This document shows positions 26,011 to 35,591 of a DNA stretch of 64,000 nucleotides, piece after piece (the first letter of the stretch is position 1; each line of letters starts with the position of its first letter). A program made the position numbers and the translations under genes. Location: contig JBJMNK010000116.1 in assembly GCA_045804265.1 (NCBI GenBank), positions 6,389 to 70,388 of the forward strand, written 5' to 3'. The notes beneath the pieces are model-generated. The model saw only the letters and a list, made by a program, of their open reading frames with translations, did no database searches and was not told where the DNA came from. Origin of the DNA: JABFXC01 sp045804265. Its GTDB lineage: Bacteria > Gemmatimonadota > Gemmatimonadetes > Gemmatimonadales > Gemmatimonadaceae.

Positions 26011-28423
26011 GATTGCAATCGGCAGTCGCGCCGCGGCAGAGTGCCCCGCCAGGGACCCGGCCGGCGCGTGTCTCGTGGCGATTGCCCCGACCGCGAGCGA
26101 TGCCAGCGACGTCTATGTCGGGCGCGCGGGCCAGACGAGGGTAAGGCCGCCGCGGCTCGAGGAGAGCGGCTCGAGCGTGGATGGGGTGCTCGACGACGCA
26201 CAGTGGCAGCACGCGGCGCTGCTCACGGGGTTTTCGGAGTTCTCGCCGCTCGACGGGGTCGCGGCCGAGGATTCGAGCGAGGTGCTCGTCTGGTACTCGG
26301 CGACGGCGATCCATTTCGGCATCCGCGCGTTCGAGCCGCACGGCGCGGTGCGGGCGACGCTGGCGAACCGCGACAACATCGCGAGCGACGACAACATCCA
26401 GCTGCTGCTCGGGACGTTCAACGACGGGCGGCAGGCGATGGTGTTCGGCGTGAACCCGCTCGGCGTGCAGATGGACGGCGTGCTGGTCGAGACGAACCAG
26501 TCGCACGGGAACGACTTCAACGCCAAGGCGACGTCACGCGACCAGGCGGACCTCAGCCCGGACTTCGTCTTCGAGTCGAAGGGGCGCCTAACGGCGTACG
26601 GCTACGAGGTCGAGGTGCGCATCCCGTTCAAGAGCCTCAAGTACCCCAACGCGGCCGAGCAGGCGTGGGGACTCAACATCGTGCGGATCGTCCAGCACTC
26701 CGGACACGAGGATTCGTGGGCGCCGGCGAAGCGCGCGTCGCTCTCGTTCCTCGGCCAGTCGGGGACCGTCGAGGGGATGACCGACCTGCGGCGCGGGCTT
26801 GTAGTGGACGTGACGCCGGAGATCACGCAGCGCACGACGGGTGCACCGCTGACGGCGCCTGGTGCCGGTGGCTGGGACTATTCGGCCGCTAATCCGCAGA
26901 TCGGGGGCACCGTTCGCTGGGGGGTCACGAACAACATGACGCTCAACGCGACGGCGAATCCCGATTTCTCGCAGGTGGAGTCGGATGCCGGGCAGGTGGT
27001 GTTCGACCCGCGCGCAGCGTTGTACTTCACCGAGAAGCGGCCGTTCTTCCTCGACGGGAGCGAGCAGTTCTCGACACCGCACAACCTGGTCTACACGCGG
27101 CGGATCGTGCAGCCGGTCGCGGCGGCGAAGCTGACCGGGAAGATGTCGGGATTGAACCTCGCGCTGCTGTCGGCGGTGGACCGTCGTACCGCGTCGCTGA
27201 CCGGTGATGGGCATCCCGTGTTCAACATCGTGCGGCTGCAGCGCGATCTCGGCGGGCAGTCGCGGGTCGGCATGACGTACACCGATCGCATCGACGGCTC
27301 GGGGTACAACCGCGTCGCCGACGCCGACGGACGCTACGTGTTCCGCGGGATCTACAGCGTGCAGGGGCAATATGCGCGCAGCTTCACGAAGGATGTCGCG
27401 AGCGCGCCGATGGTGGCGGCGCCGTTATGGAACACGGTGGTGAGTCGCAACGGGAAGGCGTTCGGGCTGCGCTACTCGCTCGACGGGGTGAGCGACCGGT
27501 TCCGCACGCGCAGCGGCTTCATCTCGCGCGGCGGGATCGTCACACTCGGACTCGATCATCGCTTCACCTGGACCGCGCCGGCGGGTGCGTGGCTCGAGAC
27601 GTTCAGCTTCAGCCCGGTGGTGAACACGACGTGGCGCTACGAGCGGTTCGTGCAGCAGAAGGACGCGATCGAGAAGCTTCTGCACTTCAACCTCTCGGCC
27701 ACTGCGCGCGGCGGATGGAACGCGGGGTTCGGGCTGCTGACCGAGACGTTCGGCTTCGACCCCGATCTCTACGCGAACTATCGGATCCTGCGCGGGCCGG
27801 GCGACACGATCGCGTTTCGCGGCGTGGGGCGAATCCCGAACCAGGATTGGGTCTTCTCGGCGAGCACTCCGGAGTGGCAGAAGCTGTCGGCGAACGCGCT
27901 CTATCTCTGGGGGCGGGACGAGAACTTCTTCGAGTGGCAGTCGGCGAACATCGTCTTCGCGAGCTACGGACTCACGTTGCGGCCGAACCAGAAGCTGCGT
28001 GTCGATGGGAGCTACCAGCTGCAGACGTACCGGCGGCGCCCGGAAGGCACGATGGTCGGCGAGTTCAAGATTCCGCGGCTCAAGCTCGAGTACCAGCTCC
28101 AGCGCGCGATCCTGCTGCGTCTCGTCGGCGAGTATGACTCGGGCGCGCAGGCGGCGCTGGTCGACGCCGGGCGAACCGGGCTTCCGCTGCTGGTGAACAA
28201 CGCGCTCGCGCCGGCGCAGACCGACAGCCGCTTCCGCGGCGACTTTCTCTTCTCGTACACACCGGTGCCCGGCACGGTGTTCTTCGTCGGCTATGGCGCA
28301 GGGTACGAGGACGTGCGCGACGTACCGAAGCAGTTCAGCTTCCCGCGATCGTTAGGCCTGGCGGGCTACGCGCGTGACGGCGACGCACTGTTCATCAAGG
28401 CGAGCTACCTGATACGGATGTAG
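25973..28423 (+). CDS. DUF5916 outer-membrane protein with CBM9-like N-domain
   Basis: The 816-residue secreted protein has a signal peptide (QIRFVTLALVCTIAIGSRAA), then a CBM9/DOMON-like domain (SGSSVDGVLDDAQW, later VEVRIPFKSLKYP, typical of this family). A long beta-strand region carries the hallmark ANPDFSQVESD and FTEKRPFFLDGSEQF, and the chain ends in ASYLIRM, an outer-membrane barrel-like tail. The role is unknown; members may bind or import carbohydrates. A paralogue lies at 48803-51481. It is divergent from the monooxygenase, sharing a 38-base overlap at the 5' ends. Confidence 0.88.
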   Translation: MQIRFVTLALVCTIAIGSRAAAECPARDPAGACLVAIAPTASDASDVYVGRAGQTRVRPPRLEESGSSVDGVLDDAQWQHAALLTGFSEFSPLDGVAAEDSSEVLVWYSATAIHFGIRAFEPHGAVRATLANRDNIASDDNIQLLLGTFNDGRQAMVFGVNPLGVQMDGVLVETNQSHGNDFNAKATSRDQADLSPDFVFESKGRLTAYGYEVEVRIPFKSLKYPNAAEQAWGLNIVRIVQHSGHEDSWAPAKRASLSFLGQSGTVEGMTDLRRGLVVDVTPEITQRTTGAPLTAPGAGGWDYSAANPQIGGTVRWGVTNNMTLNATANPDFSQVESDAGQVVFDPRAALYFTEKRPFFLDGSEQFSTPHNLVYTRRIVQPVAAAKLTGKMSGLNLALLSAVDRRTASLTGDGHPVFNIVRLQRDLGGQSRVGMTYTDRIDGSGYNRVADADGRYVFRGIYSVQGQYARSFTKDVASAPMVAAPLWNTVVSRNGKAFGLRYSLDGVSDRFRTRSGFISRGGIVTLGLDHRFTWTAPAGAWLETFSFSPVVNTTWRYERFVQQKDAIEKLLHFNLSATARGGWNAGFGLLTETFGFDPDLYANYRILRGPGDTIAFRGVGRIPNQDWVFSASTPEWQKLSANALYLWGRDENFFEWQSANIVFASYGLTLRPNQKLRVDGSYQLQTYRRRPEGTMVGEFKIPRLKLEYQLQRAILLRLVGEYDSGAQAALVDAGRTGLPLLVNNALAPAQTDSRFRGDFLFSYTPVPGTVFFVGYGAGYEDVRDVPKQFSFPRSLGLAGYARDGDALFIKASYLIRM

Positions 28424-28448
28424 TGGTGATCGCAGCGCGCGGACCGAG

Positions 28449-29039
28449 TCAGGGATGACGCGTGGCCTGATAGCCGATCTTGGCGCCAACTCCCTGCAAC
28501 GGCGCGACGACAACCACACCGAGCACCATCGCGTAGGGGTCGTTCCAGGCAAGCCCGACGAGCGTCGTCGGGATCGCCGCGCCTAACGCTGTGGCCAGCA
28601 GCGATCCGTGCGACCCGTCGCTGCGGCCGATGGCGTAAGCAACCGAGGTGCTCCCGACGAAAGAACCGATCGCGTAAGCGACGTTCGCTTTCGGGCTGTA
28701 CCCCTCGTCGCCTTTCACGCGCCGATCGGGCGAATCGACTTTGCTGTAAGGCCTGGCGGCGAGGAGCCCGACGGCAATCGCGCCGAGCATGCCGCCGGCG
28801 ATCTGCAGACGCCGCGTTCGGCCGGACGCTTTCGCCGGGGCATCGCTCTCATCGAGTGCGAAGGTCGCGATGGAAGCGCCAACCGGAAATGCACCGGTCG
28901 CGGGCACCGACGCGTGCAGGCGCGCCATTGACGGCGTGAGGAACGCCGGCTCCGCGATGCGCTGTGCCAGCGCCGTCGGCGCGTACAAGGCGACGACGGC
29001 AGCGAGTACCATCGCGCAAGCCGAGCGATTCGCGAGCAT
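28449..29039 (-). CDS. Exported hypothetical protein with Gly/Ala-rich membrane segments
   Basis: The start at 29039 has GGAGAAG just upstream and a signal peptide (LANRSACAMVLAAVVALYAP, ending TALAQ). After about 65 polar residues come glycine-rich hydrophobic stretches (LQIAGGMLGAIAVGLLAA, VAYAIGSFVGSTSVAYAIG, LLATALGAAIPTTLVGLA, VLGVVVVAPLQGVGAKIGY) resembling glycine-zipper membrane hairpins. The 196-residue protein belongs to no family I recognise. It is convergent with the DUF5916 gene and may be co-transcribed with the hypothetical gene upstream (62-base gap). Confidence 0.6.
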   Translation of the reverse strand: MLANRSACAMVLAAVVALYAPTALAQRIAEPAFLTPSMARLHASVPATGAFPVGASIATFALDESDAPAKASGRTRRLQIAGGMLGAIAVGLLAARPYSKVDSPDRRVKGDEGYSPKANVAYAIGSFVGSTSVAYAIGRSDGSHGSLLATALGAAIPTTLVGLAWNDPYAMVLGVVVVAPLQGVGAKIGYQATRHP

Positions 29040-29101
29040 GAGATCTTCTCCGCGGCTGGTCGAGCGACAAAACCTCGCGGCCAGCAGCCGCGTCACTCTG
29101 G

Positions 29102-30553
29102 TCAGGGCTTGCCACCTGGCGGCTGGGTGCAGCTGGCGCCGGTCGTGTTCTCGAGCGACGGACGCGCCGGCTCGGCGGGCACATTGACGTCGATCGTGAC
29201 GTCGGTCGGCTTTCCCGGCTCGATCACGACCGGCTTGAGGATCTTGTTCTTGAGGAACCAGATCTTGTCTCCGCACATGAAGTCGGTGATCTCGACCTCG
29301 TACTTCCCCGGAGGACGGACGACGGCCGGGCCCCAGCCATCGGGATTCGCGCCGGTGCGCAGCGTCCCGTAGAGCCAGTGGCCGTCAGGGAGGTGCAGCG
29401 AGTACTTCGTCGGGAAGTAGTTGTTCGAGGCGATGTCGTAGATGCGGACACGGAGTGGCGCCGCGCCCGGTGCGGTGCTCGTCGCCGGCGCGGAGGTCGC
29501 GGGCGCGGCCGCGCTGGTGCTCGCCGGGGCTGCGGCGGCCAGCGAGGCGGCGGGCGCCGCACGAGTGGCCGCAGCGTTAGGCGGACCGGCCACCGCGTCA
29601 GGCGCCGCGTTGGTCACGCCAGGGGCGCTGGTCGTCGCGGCGGGCGGAGCCGAGGCAGCGTTAGGCACCGTGCGCGCGGCGACGCGGATCGCCGCCGCCG
29701 AGTCCTTCTTCGCCTGCGCGAGCGCCACTGCCTGTGCCTTCGCCGAGTCGCGCGCCTGCTGCCTGGCCAGCGCGTCCGCCTTCGCCTTTGCCAGCGTCGC
29801 CGCGCGCGCAACCACTCGCGCACTGTCGGCCGCTTTCGCCTTGGCGATCGCCTCGGCGCGCGCCTGTGCGCGAAGCTGCGCCTTCGTCAGCGGCTTCGGT
29901 GGTGGCGCGGCGGCGACGGCGACGGGGGCAGGGCGTCCATCGGGAATCGCCGCGACATTCACGGGGTCCTTCGAGATGCGTCGCAGGACGAAGTGTCCTT
30001 CGCCGTCGGTGCCGCGGCGGTCCCATCTCCCTTTGGCGGAGTCGCCGAAGAAACGTCCCCACATCGAGATGCCGCCGTGATCGATCCGCGGAATGAAGTC
30101 GATGTTCACCGAGTCGCCGCGTACGTTGCCGCTGATCTCCGTCACCATCGACGTGTCGCCCGGCCCGAACGCGGTGACGTTTGCCGGTCGCAGGAACGAG
30201 CGGCCGAAGAACGATTGCAGGTCGAGGTTGTGGCGGCCGAAGCGATCGCGCGGGTTCCACCACGCAGTGTTGCTGAAGGCGATTTCGCCGTTGATCTGGC
30301 CGGCCATCGGCTCGGTTCGCGCGCTCGGCGTGTCGAGATAGAGCTCGAGTCTCCAGCGTCCCTCGAGCGCCTTGCTCGGTCCGTCCGCGCCTGGCTGCTG
30401 CGCGGCAGCGGGTGCGGTCGCGGCGGCGAGCGCGATCGTCAGGCAGCGCAGCGCGCGCCAGGTCGAGTGGGCCCGCGCACCGTACGAACGTGCATCCAAT
30501 CCCGAAGGCAGCTGCATGCTTTCACGCTGACATCCCATCCGCGTCCTCACCAT
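29102..30553 (-). CDS. Exported protein with Ala/Lys-rich helical linker
   Basis: The 483-residue protein has an N-terminal hydrophobic segment (LRCLTIALAAATAPAAAQQ). A beta-rich domain to about residue 195 (GRWRLELYLDTPSARTEPMAG... GISMWGRFFGDSAKGRWDRRG) is followed by a long helical linker of Ala, Lys, Arg and Gln (RAEAIAKAKAADSARVVAR). A Pro/Ala/Thr-rich stretch leads to a second domain (LRVRIYDIASNNYFPTKYSL, GKYEVEITDFMCGDKIWFL). The layout resembles a surface protein with a rigid periplasmic spacer. An ATG at 30517 is an alternative start. No family is recognised. Confidence 0.6.
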   Translation of the reverse strand: MVRTRMGCQRESMQLPSGLDARSYGARAHSTWRALRCLTIALAAATAPAAAQQPGADGPSKALEGRWRLELYLDTPSARTEPMAGQINGEIAFSNTAWWNPRDRFGRHNLDLQSFFGRSFLRPANVTAFGPGDTSMVTEISGNVRGDSVNIDFIPRIDHGGISMWGRFFGDSAKGRWDRRGTDGEGHFVLRRISKDPVNVAAIPDGRPAPVAVAAAPPPKPLTKAQLRAQARAEAIAKAKAADSARVVARAATLAKAKADALARQQARDSAKAQAVALAQAKKDSAAAIRVAARTVPNAASAPPAATTSAPGVTNAAPDAVAGPPNAAATRAAPAASLAAAAPASTSAAAPATSAPATSTAPGAAPLRVRIYDIASNNYFPTKYSLHLPDGHWLYGTLRTGANPDGWGPAVVRPPGKYEVEITDFMCGDKIWFLKNKILKPVVIEPGKPTDVTIDVNVPAEPARPSLENTTGASCTQPPGGKP

Positions 30554-30700
30554 TCGAAAAAGACCGGAGCCCAGGCCAGGAGCATCGCCCTCCCCGGATA
30601 CGGGTGGGCGGCTCGCAGTGCTGACGTCGCTAGTGCACAGGACACGCCAGCGGGGGCCGCCGGCGTCCGGCGTTCGCCAGGCCGCGCCCGCTTGGTGGAC

Positions 30701-32035
30701 TCAGCGGGTCAGGACCAGGACAATCCCGGCGACGCCCACTACCAGCACGAGCCCGACGCCGACCAGCGCGAAGCGCAGCCAGCGCTGGTACGGAACACCG
30801 GCAGCGAGAAGGACGGCCATCAGTGCGCCGTTGGTCGGGGTGAGCAGCTCGGTGAGTCCGGCGCCCATCTCGTAGGCCAGCACCGCCGACAGCCGCGGGA
30901 GGCGAAGCAGGTCGGCGAGCGGAACGAACACCGGCATCGTCAGCACGGCCTGTCCGCTGACGCTCGGCACGAATACGTGGATCAGCGACTGGGCCGGGAT
31001 CATCAGGAGCACGGCACCCGCCGGTGGTGCGCTGCCTAACGGTCCGGCCATCGCCTGCAGGATCGTGTCGATGACGTGACCGTCGGTGAGGACGAGCGAG
31101 ATGCTGCGCGCGAGCCCGATCAGCACTCCCGCCGAGATGACGCTCTGCATCCCCTCGATGTAGGCGGTGGTCGTACCGCCAACTCCCAGTCCGCCGACCA
31201 TTCCAGCGAGGACGCCGCCGACGAGGAAGAGCGCCGAGAGCTCGTTGAATCCCCAACCCAGCTTCAGCGAGCCGTAGACGTAGACCACCACCGGCGCCGC
31301 GACGAGAACGAGCACGAAAACGTCGCGCGCGGACACGGGAACGCGACCGACCGTCGAGACCTCGGGCATCGCGGTGCGCATCTTCGCGGCGTGACGCATC
31401 GTCCACGCGATCCAGAGCGTGATCGCAACCACGAACATCACCAGTCGCAGCGCGCCGGCGGTCGTCACCGGAAGCTGCGCGAGCTGCAGAGCGATTCCCG
31501 CCTGGAACGGATTGCTCGGTCCGAACGCGCTCCCGATCATCGCCGCACCGGCGCTCATCGCGACGACGCTGACCGCGTCGATGCCGAGTCCGGTGCCGAG
31601 AATGAGCAGCACGGGGACGAGCGGGATGATCTCTTCCTGCATGTTCTCGAGCGCGCCCATCGCGGCGAAGAAGAGCGCGATGATCGGGATCGCGACCAGC
31701 CCGCGGTCGCGGAGCCCGCCGACGAGGGCGCCGACCAGCCTGCCTAACGATCCGATCCGGTCGACGACGACCCACGCGCCGCCGGCGAGGAGGATCAGCG
31801 CGATCACGTCGGCCGCCTCGACGATGCCGCGCGGCACGGCGACGACGGCGGCGAACGGCCCGACCGGCGCGCGCGCCACCGAGTGGTAGGTGCCGGCGAC
31901 AACGACATTCCGATGGGTGACGGGATCTTCGCGCCGGTCGTAGTCGCCGGCGGGAAGGATCCACGTCAGGACCGCGGCAACGCCGATCGCGCAGAGGAGA
32001 AGGACGAGCGGGTGCGGCAGCTGGAAGCGCTTCAC
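30701..32035 (-). CDS. YfcC-like (C4-dicarboxylate/amino-acid antiporter) membrane transporter
   Basis: The GTG at 32035 lies four bases after the VIT stop and opens with KRFQLPHPLVLLLCAIGVAAVLTW, the family N-terminus. There are about twelve hydrophobic helices, the motif SAFGPSNPFQAGIALQLAQLP, and near the end LAYEMGAGLTELLTPTNGALMAVL, both characteristic of the YfcC/DcuC (C4-dicarboxylate anaerobic carrier) family. Members move organic acids, arginine/ornithine or peptides across the inner membrane. The substrate is not evident. It is the last gene of the acylase-VIT-YfcC operon, so products of the acylase are candidates (inference). Confidence 0.87.
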   Translation of the reverse strand: MKRFQLPHPLVLLLCAIGVAAVLTWILPAGDYDRREDPVTHRNVVVAGTYHSVARAPVGPFAAVVAVPRGIVEAADVIALILLAGGAWVVVDRIGSLGRLVGALVGGLRDRGLVAIPIIALFFAAMGALENMQEEIIPLVPVLLILGTGLGIDAVSVVAMSAGAAMIGSAFGPSNPFQAGIALQLAQLPVTTAGALRLVMFVVAITLWIAWTMRHAAKMRTAMPEVSTVGRVPVSARDVFVLVLVAAPVVVYVYGSLKLGWGFNELSALFLVGGVLAGMVGGLGVGGTTTAYIEGMQSVISAGVLIGLARSISLVLTDGHVIDTILQAMAGPLGSAPPAGAVLLMIPAQSLIHVFVPSVSGQAVLTMPVFVPLADLLRLPRLSAVLAYEMGAGLTELLTPTNGALMAVLLAAGVPYQRWLRFALVGVGLVLVVGVAGIVLVLTR

Positions 32036-32039
32036 GGCC

Positions 32040-32741
32040 TCAGGCCGCGACGTGGAACAGCCGGCCGACGCCGGCGGTGATCGCCATCGCCAGTCCGCCC
32101 CACAGTGCAACCCGGAAGGCGCCGACCCATGGCGACGCGCCGCCCGTGCGCGCGGCGACTCCACCGAGCACGGCGAGCATCACGATGCTGAAGACGACGA
32201 CGAGTGGCGTGACGAGCCGCCAGGGTGCGATCGCGGCGAGCAGCACGGGAATGAGCGCGCCGATGGCGAAGCTCACCGCCGACGCCAGCGCGGCCTGCAG
32301 TGGCCGCGCCGAGAGAACTTCCGAGAGGCCGATCTCGTCGCGGGCGTGCGCGCCTAACGCGTCGTGGGCCATCAGCTGCGTCGCCACCTGCTCGGCAAGG
32401 TCGCGCGTGAGGCCACGTCCCTCGTAGATGGCGGTCAGCTCCTCGCGCTCGCCCGGCTCGTTTGCGGCGAGCGCTCGGCGCTCCACCTCCAGATCGGCGC
32501 GCTCGGTGTCGAGCTGCGATCCGACCGACACGTACTCGCCCGCGGCCATCGACATCGTGCCGGCGGCGAGCCCGGCGACGGCGGCGGTGAGCACCGCCCC
32601 GCGAGCCGCGCTCGCCGCGGCAACGCCGACGATCAGGCTCGACGTCGAGATCAGCCCGTCGTTCGCGCCGAGCACCGCGGCGCGCAACCAGCCGACGCGG
32701 TGCGTGCGGTGCGCTTCACCGTGCATCGTCGATTCCGTCAT
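32040..32741 (-). CDS. VIT1/CCC1 family iron/manganese transporter
   Basis: The ATG at 32741 overlaps the acylase stop by four bases (ATGA). The 233-residue protein matches the family: GWLRAAVLGANDGLISTSSLIVGVAAA at the N-terminus, then AGTMSMAAGEYVSVGSQ, a cytoplasmic helical segment with many acidic residues (EPGEREELTAIYEGRGL) forming the metal-binding region, and two C-terminal helix pairs. Such proteins store or export Fe2+ or Mn2+ by proton antiport. The gene organisation implies co-expression with the acylase and the YfcC-like carrier; a functional connection is not obvious. Confidence 0.92.
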   Translation of the reverse strand: MTESTMHGEAHRTHRVGWLRAAVLGANDGLISTSSLIVGVAAASAARGAVLTAAVAGLAAGTMSMAAGEYVSVGSQLDTERADLEVERRALAANEPGEREELTAIYEGRGLTRDLAEQVATQLMAHDALGAHARDEIGLSEVLSARPLQAALASAVSFAIGALIPVLLAAIAPWRLVTPLVVVFSIVMLAVLGGVAARTGGASPWVGAFRVALWGGLAMAITAGVGRLFHVAA

Positions 32742-34984
32742 TGGCCCGGATGGTAGGTGCGTTCGGTGTGCCCGACGAGCTGCGACGGATAGTAATAGAC
32801 CTCGCGCAGGTTGCCACTGGCGTAGCGGAGCGCTTCGTCGTTGAAGTGCGGCGAGTCGGGGTGGCCACTCTCGCCACCAGCAGTGACCGCGCGGGCGCGA
32901 ACGCTGTCGCCGAATTCGACGATCGCGACGAAGCTGTTGCCGCTGGTGCCGTAATACTTCTTCGTCCCCGGGTATCGACGCGCGCCGAACGATGCGAGCG
33001 ATCCCCACTGTGACGAAGTGAACGGGACCGGGATGCTCGGTGCGGCGTCGTTGAACGGCTGGACGATGTCGCCCGTCAGGCGCTGGAAGCGATTGATATC
33101 GCCCCACGGCGTGCGCCAGCTCCCGAAGTCACTCTCGAGGCGCGCCGACGCGTCGGCGAGCGCCTGCAGCTTCTCCTGCGCCGACATGCGCGTCGCCATG
33201 TAGTCGTAGGTGGACATGACCTCGTCGCGCTCTTCGGCGCGGGCGGCGCCCCAGAGTCGCTCGCCCCAGAAGACCGCGAGCGCGGTCGGTATCGATGTCG
33301 CCGACCAGCGGTAGTCCCACGAGCGGAGCAGCGCAACCTGGTCGGCGAGCTTCGCCTTGAGCGGATTCGACGCCGGCGTCGAGTCATAGGCGGCGGTCAG
33401 CGTCGGGATGAGCTGCGCGAACGCCGGGAGATACGAGTCGAATGCGGCGGTGTTGAGCGACGCGGCGGTGAAGTCGTGCTTGCCCTCGAGCAGCATGCGC
33501 GCGTGGATCCCGCGCGGATTCTCGCCGGCGGTGTCCATGTACCTCGGATAATTCTCGCGCTTCGGGCTGTAGGGACCGGCAGCCGAGTAGGGCCAGTCGT
33601 TGGTGTTGAAGATCCAGCCGTTAGGCGGGTTGAGCACGTGCGGCGCCGAGTCGAGCGGGGTGAGTCCCTTCCAGTCGGTGGCCGGGTCGCTGCCATCCAC
33701 TGGGCGCGTGTAGTCGAAGCGGGCGTCGCGCCGCGGGATGAACTGCGGGTGGAGGTAGGCGATGTTCCCGCTGGCGTCGGCAAAGATCGTGTTGTTCGAC
33801 GAGTTCGCGCGGAGCTGCGCGACCTTGACGAAGGAGATGAAGTCGGTCGCCTTGGTGCGCAGCCACGACTGCTCGAGCGCGGGCATCGGCGTGTTCATCA
33901 GCGCCACGCTGATCCACTTGCCGTTCGCCTCGCGCACGATCGGGCCGTGGTGGGTGCGGTAGACGGTGAAGCGACGTTGCTGCATGCTGCCGTCGGCGCC
34001 ACGGTACGGCACCGTTATGACCGAGCTCGTGACCGGGCGTTCCTCGCTTCCATAGCGATAGGTGAGCCGCCCGCCGCGATCGGTGATCGTCTCGGCGAAT
34101 TCGTCGATGACGTCGACCCCGCTCGACGTGTGCATCCAGCCGGCGTGCGCGTTGAAGCCCTGGTAGATGAAGAACTGTCCCCACGTCGCCGCGCCGTAGG
34201 CATCGAGCCCTTCGTCGCTCGACATCTGCAGCTCGGAGCGGAAGAAGAACGACGTGTGCGGGTTGATCAGGAGCAGTGCGTGGTGGTTCGCGGTGTTGGA
34301 GGGGGCGATCGCGATGCCATTGGACCCGGTGGGCTCAGTGAACACCGTACGATCGGGCTCGCTCTCGCGCGCGGCGAGGAGCGCGCCGTCGTTAGGCGAG
34401 GCCATGGCGCCGACCATGTGCTTGCCGTAGAAGGCGCCGAGCTGCGAGATGGAGATGCTCTCGATGTCGCCGCCGATGCTTCCCTCGCTGAACGAGAGCG
34501 CCATCCAGGGCTCGAAACGCGTTATGACGCGGGGCTTCACCGAAGGATGCGTCGCGAGATAGTAATTCAGCCCGTCGGCCCAGGCGTTCATCAACTGCTG
34601 CAGCCAGACGGGACTCGCCGCGTACTGTGCCTTCAGGGTGTCGGGGTCGATGAAGAGCTTCATCCGCAGGTCCTGGTAGACCGCGGACTCGCCCTCGGCC
34701 TCGGCGAGACGGCCCATCGCGTTGATGAAGTTCGTCTCGACGCGATTGAAGTCGTCCTCGGCCTGCGCGTAGATCATCCCGAACACCGCGTCGGCGTCGG
34801 TCTTCCCGTGGACGTGCGCGATCCCCCAGTCGTCGCGGACGATCGTCACGCCCTGCGCGCGTTGCTGAAGGCGAGCGAGATCCGAGGCAGGCGTGGAGCT
34901 CGCAGGGGTGGTCGACGTGGCGACGGGCGCGCAGGCGGCGAGCAGGACGAGTGCGGCGGCTCGCAGGCGAACGGGAAGACTCAT
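32738..34984 (-). CDS. Penicillin acylase-family N-terminal nucleophile hydrolase, lipoprotein
   Basis: The 748-residue protein begins with a lipoprotein-like signal (RLRAAALVLLAAC). It has the alpha-part motif GVTIVRDDWGIAHVHGKTDADAVFGMIYAQAEDDF and the self-cleavage/nucleophile site TEPTGSNGIAIAPSNT, where the conserved Gly-Ser gives the Ser nucleophile of the beta chain. Later come NPHTSFFFRSEL and FVAIVEFGDSVRARAV, also typical. Homologues hydrolyse acyl-homoserine lactones, penicillins or aculeacin, so quorum quenching or amide scavenging in the periplasm is plausible. Length fits the family (about 750 residues). It heads the three-gene operon. Confidence 0.9.
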   Translation of the reverse strand: MSLPVRLRAAALVLLAACAPVATSTTPASSTPASDLARLQQRAQGVTIVRDDWGIAHVHGKTDADAVFGMIYAQAEDDFNRVETNFINAMGRLAEAEGESAVYQDLRMKLFIDPDTLKAQYAASPVWLQQLMNAWADGLNYYLATHPSVKPRVITRFEPWMALSFSEGSIGGDIESISISQLGAFYGKHMVGAMASPNDGALLAARESEPDRTVFTEPTGSNGIAIAPSNTANHHALLLINPHTSFFFRSELQMSSDEGLDAYGAATWGQFFIYQGFNAHAGWMHTSSGVDVIDEFAETITDRGGRLTYRYGSEERPVTSSVITVPYRGADGSMQQRRFTVYRTHHGPIVREANGKWISVALMNTPMPALEQSWLRTKATDFISFVKVAQLRANSSNNTIFADASGNIAYLHPQFIPRRDARFDYTRPVDGSDPATDWKGLTPLDSAPHVLNPPNGWIFNTNDWPYSAAGPYSPKRENYPRYMDTAGENPRGIHARMLLEGKHDFTAASLNTAAFDSYLPAFAQLIPTLTAAYDSTPASNPLKAKLADQVALLRSWDYRWSATSIPTALAVFWGERLWGAARAEERDEVMSTYDYMATRMSAQEKLQALADASARLESDFGSWRTPWGDINRFQRLTGDIVQPFNDAAPSIPVPFTSSQWGSLASFGARRYPGTKKYYGTSGNSFVAIVEFGDSVRARAVTAGGESGHPDSPHFNDEALRYASGNLREVYYYPSQLVGHTERTYHPGQ

Positions 34985-35177
34985 GGCGCGGATCGGAGAG
35001 GTGAATCGCGAAGCTCGATGGCGTGCGCCAAAGATACGCGCCGATCCCGCGGGTGGCGATTGTCAAAGATCTGGCGCGTGTTGGACGAGCGTCTTCCGAT
35101 GCGGATCGAGAGGTATCTCGATCAGCATCGCGATCGCTCAACGGTTACGCGTGCCGGATGGCCGTAACGGTGGAACG

Positions 35178-35519
35178 ACAATCACGCGGATTACGCGGAC
35201 TACACGGATCGCTCCTCGACGGGGGAGCTCCATGCGACGGGGCTGAACAATTTGGGGGCACGCGAGGCGAGATCGTCGCACCCTGCGTGCCCCAATCAGT
35301 TCACCCCGCCATCCCGACCTTTGCCCTCGCGGCAGTTCTTAGCGGTGGAAATGAAGTTGCTGATATTCAACAGCTAATGAACCGCTGAGAACCGCTGCGC
35401 CATTCGAAGGCTCGCGGTCGCATGCAGGCCGAAGCGTTTCGCCGGATGCCGACGACCGGAGCGGAGCCCGGCCCGCCGGTTGGAGCAATCCGCGTGATCC
35501 GCGTAATCCGCGTGATTGT
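35178..35519. repeat. Long inverted repeat family C (GATTACGCGGA units)
   Basis: Two 38-nt arms (35178-35215 and 35482-35519) match at 34 positions when one is reversed. Each is built from the 9-nt unit AATCCGCGT/GATCCGCGT. The 266-base centre contains a nested hairpin around 35244-35310 (GGGGGCACGC with GCGTGCCCC). The element fills most of the 607-base gap between the acylase start and the hypothetical gene ending at 35592. No coding sequence is convincing here. Confidence 0.8.
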
Positions 35520-35591
35520 AGGTCACCCGTTGACCTCCTTCCGCGCGCACGACCACAGGCCGCGCATGCGCCTAACGATACAGCCCGCGGG

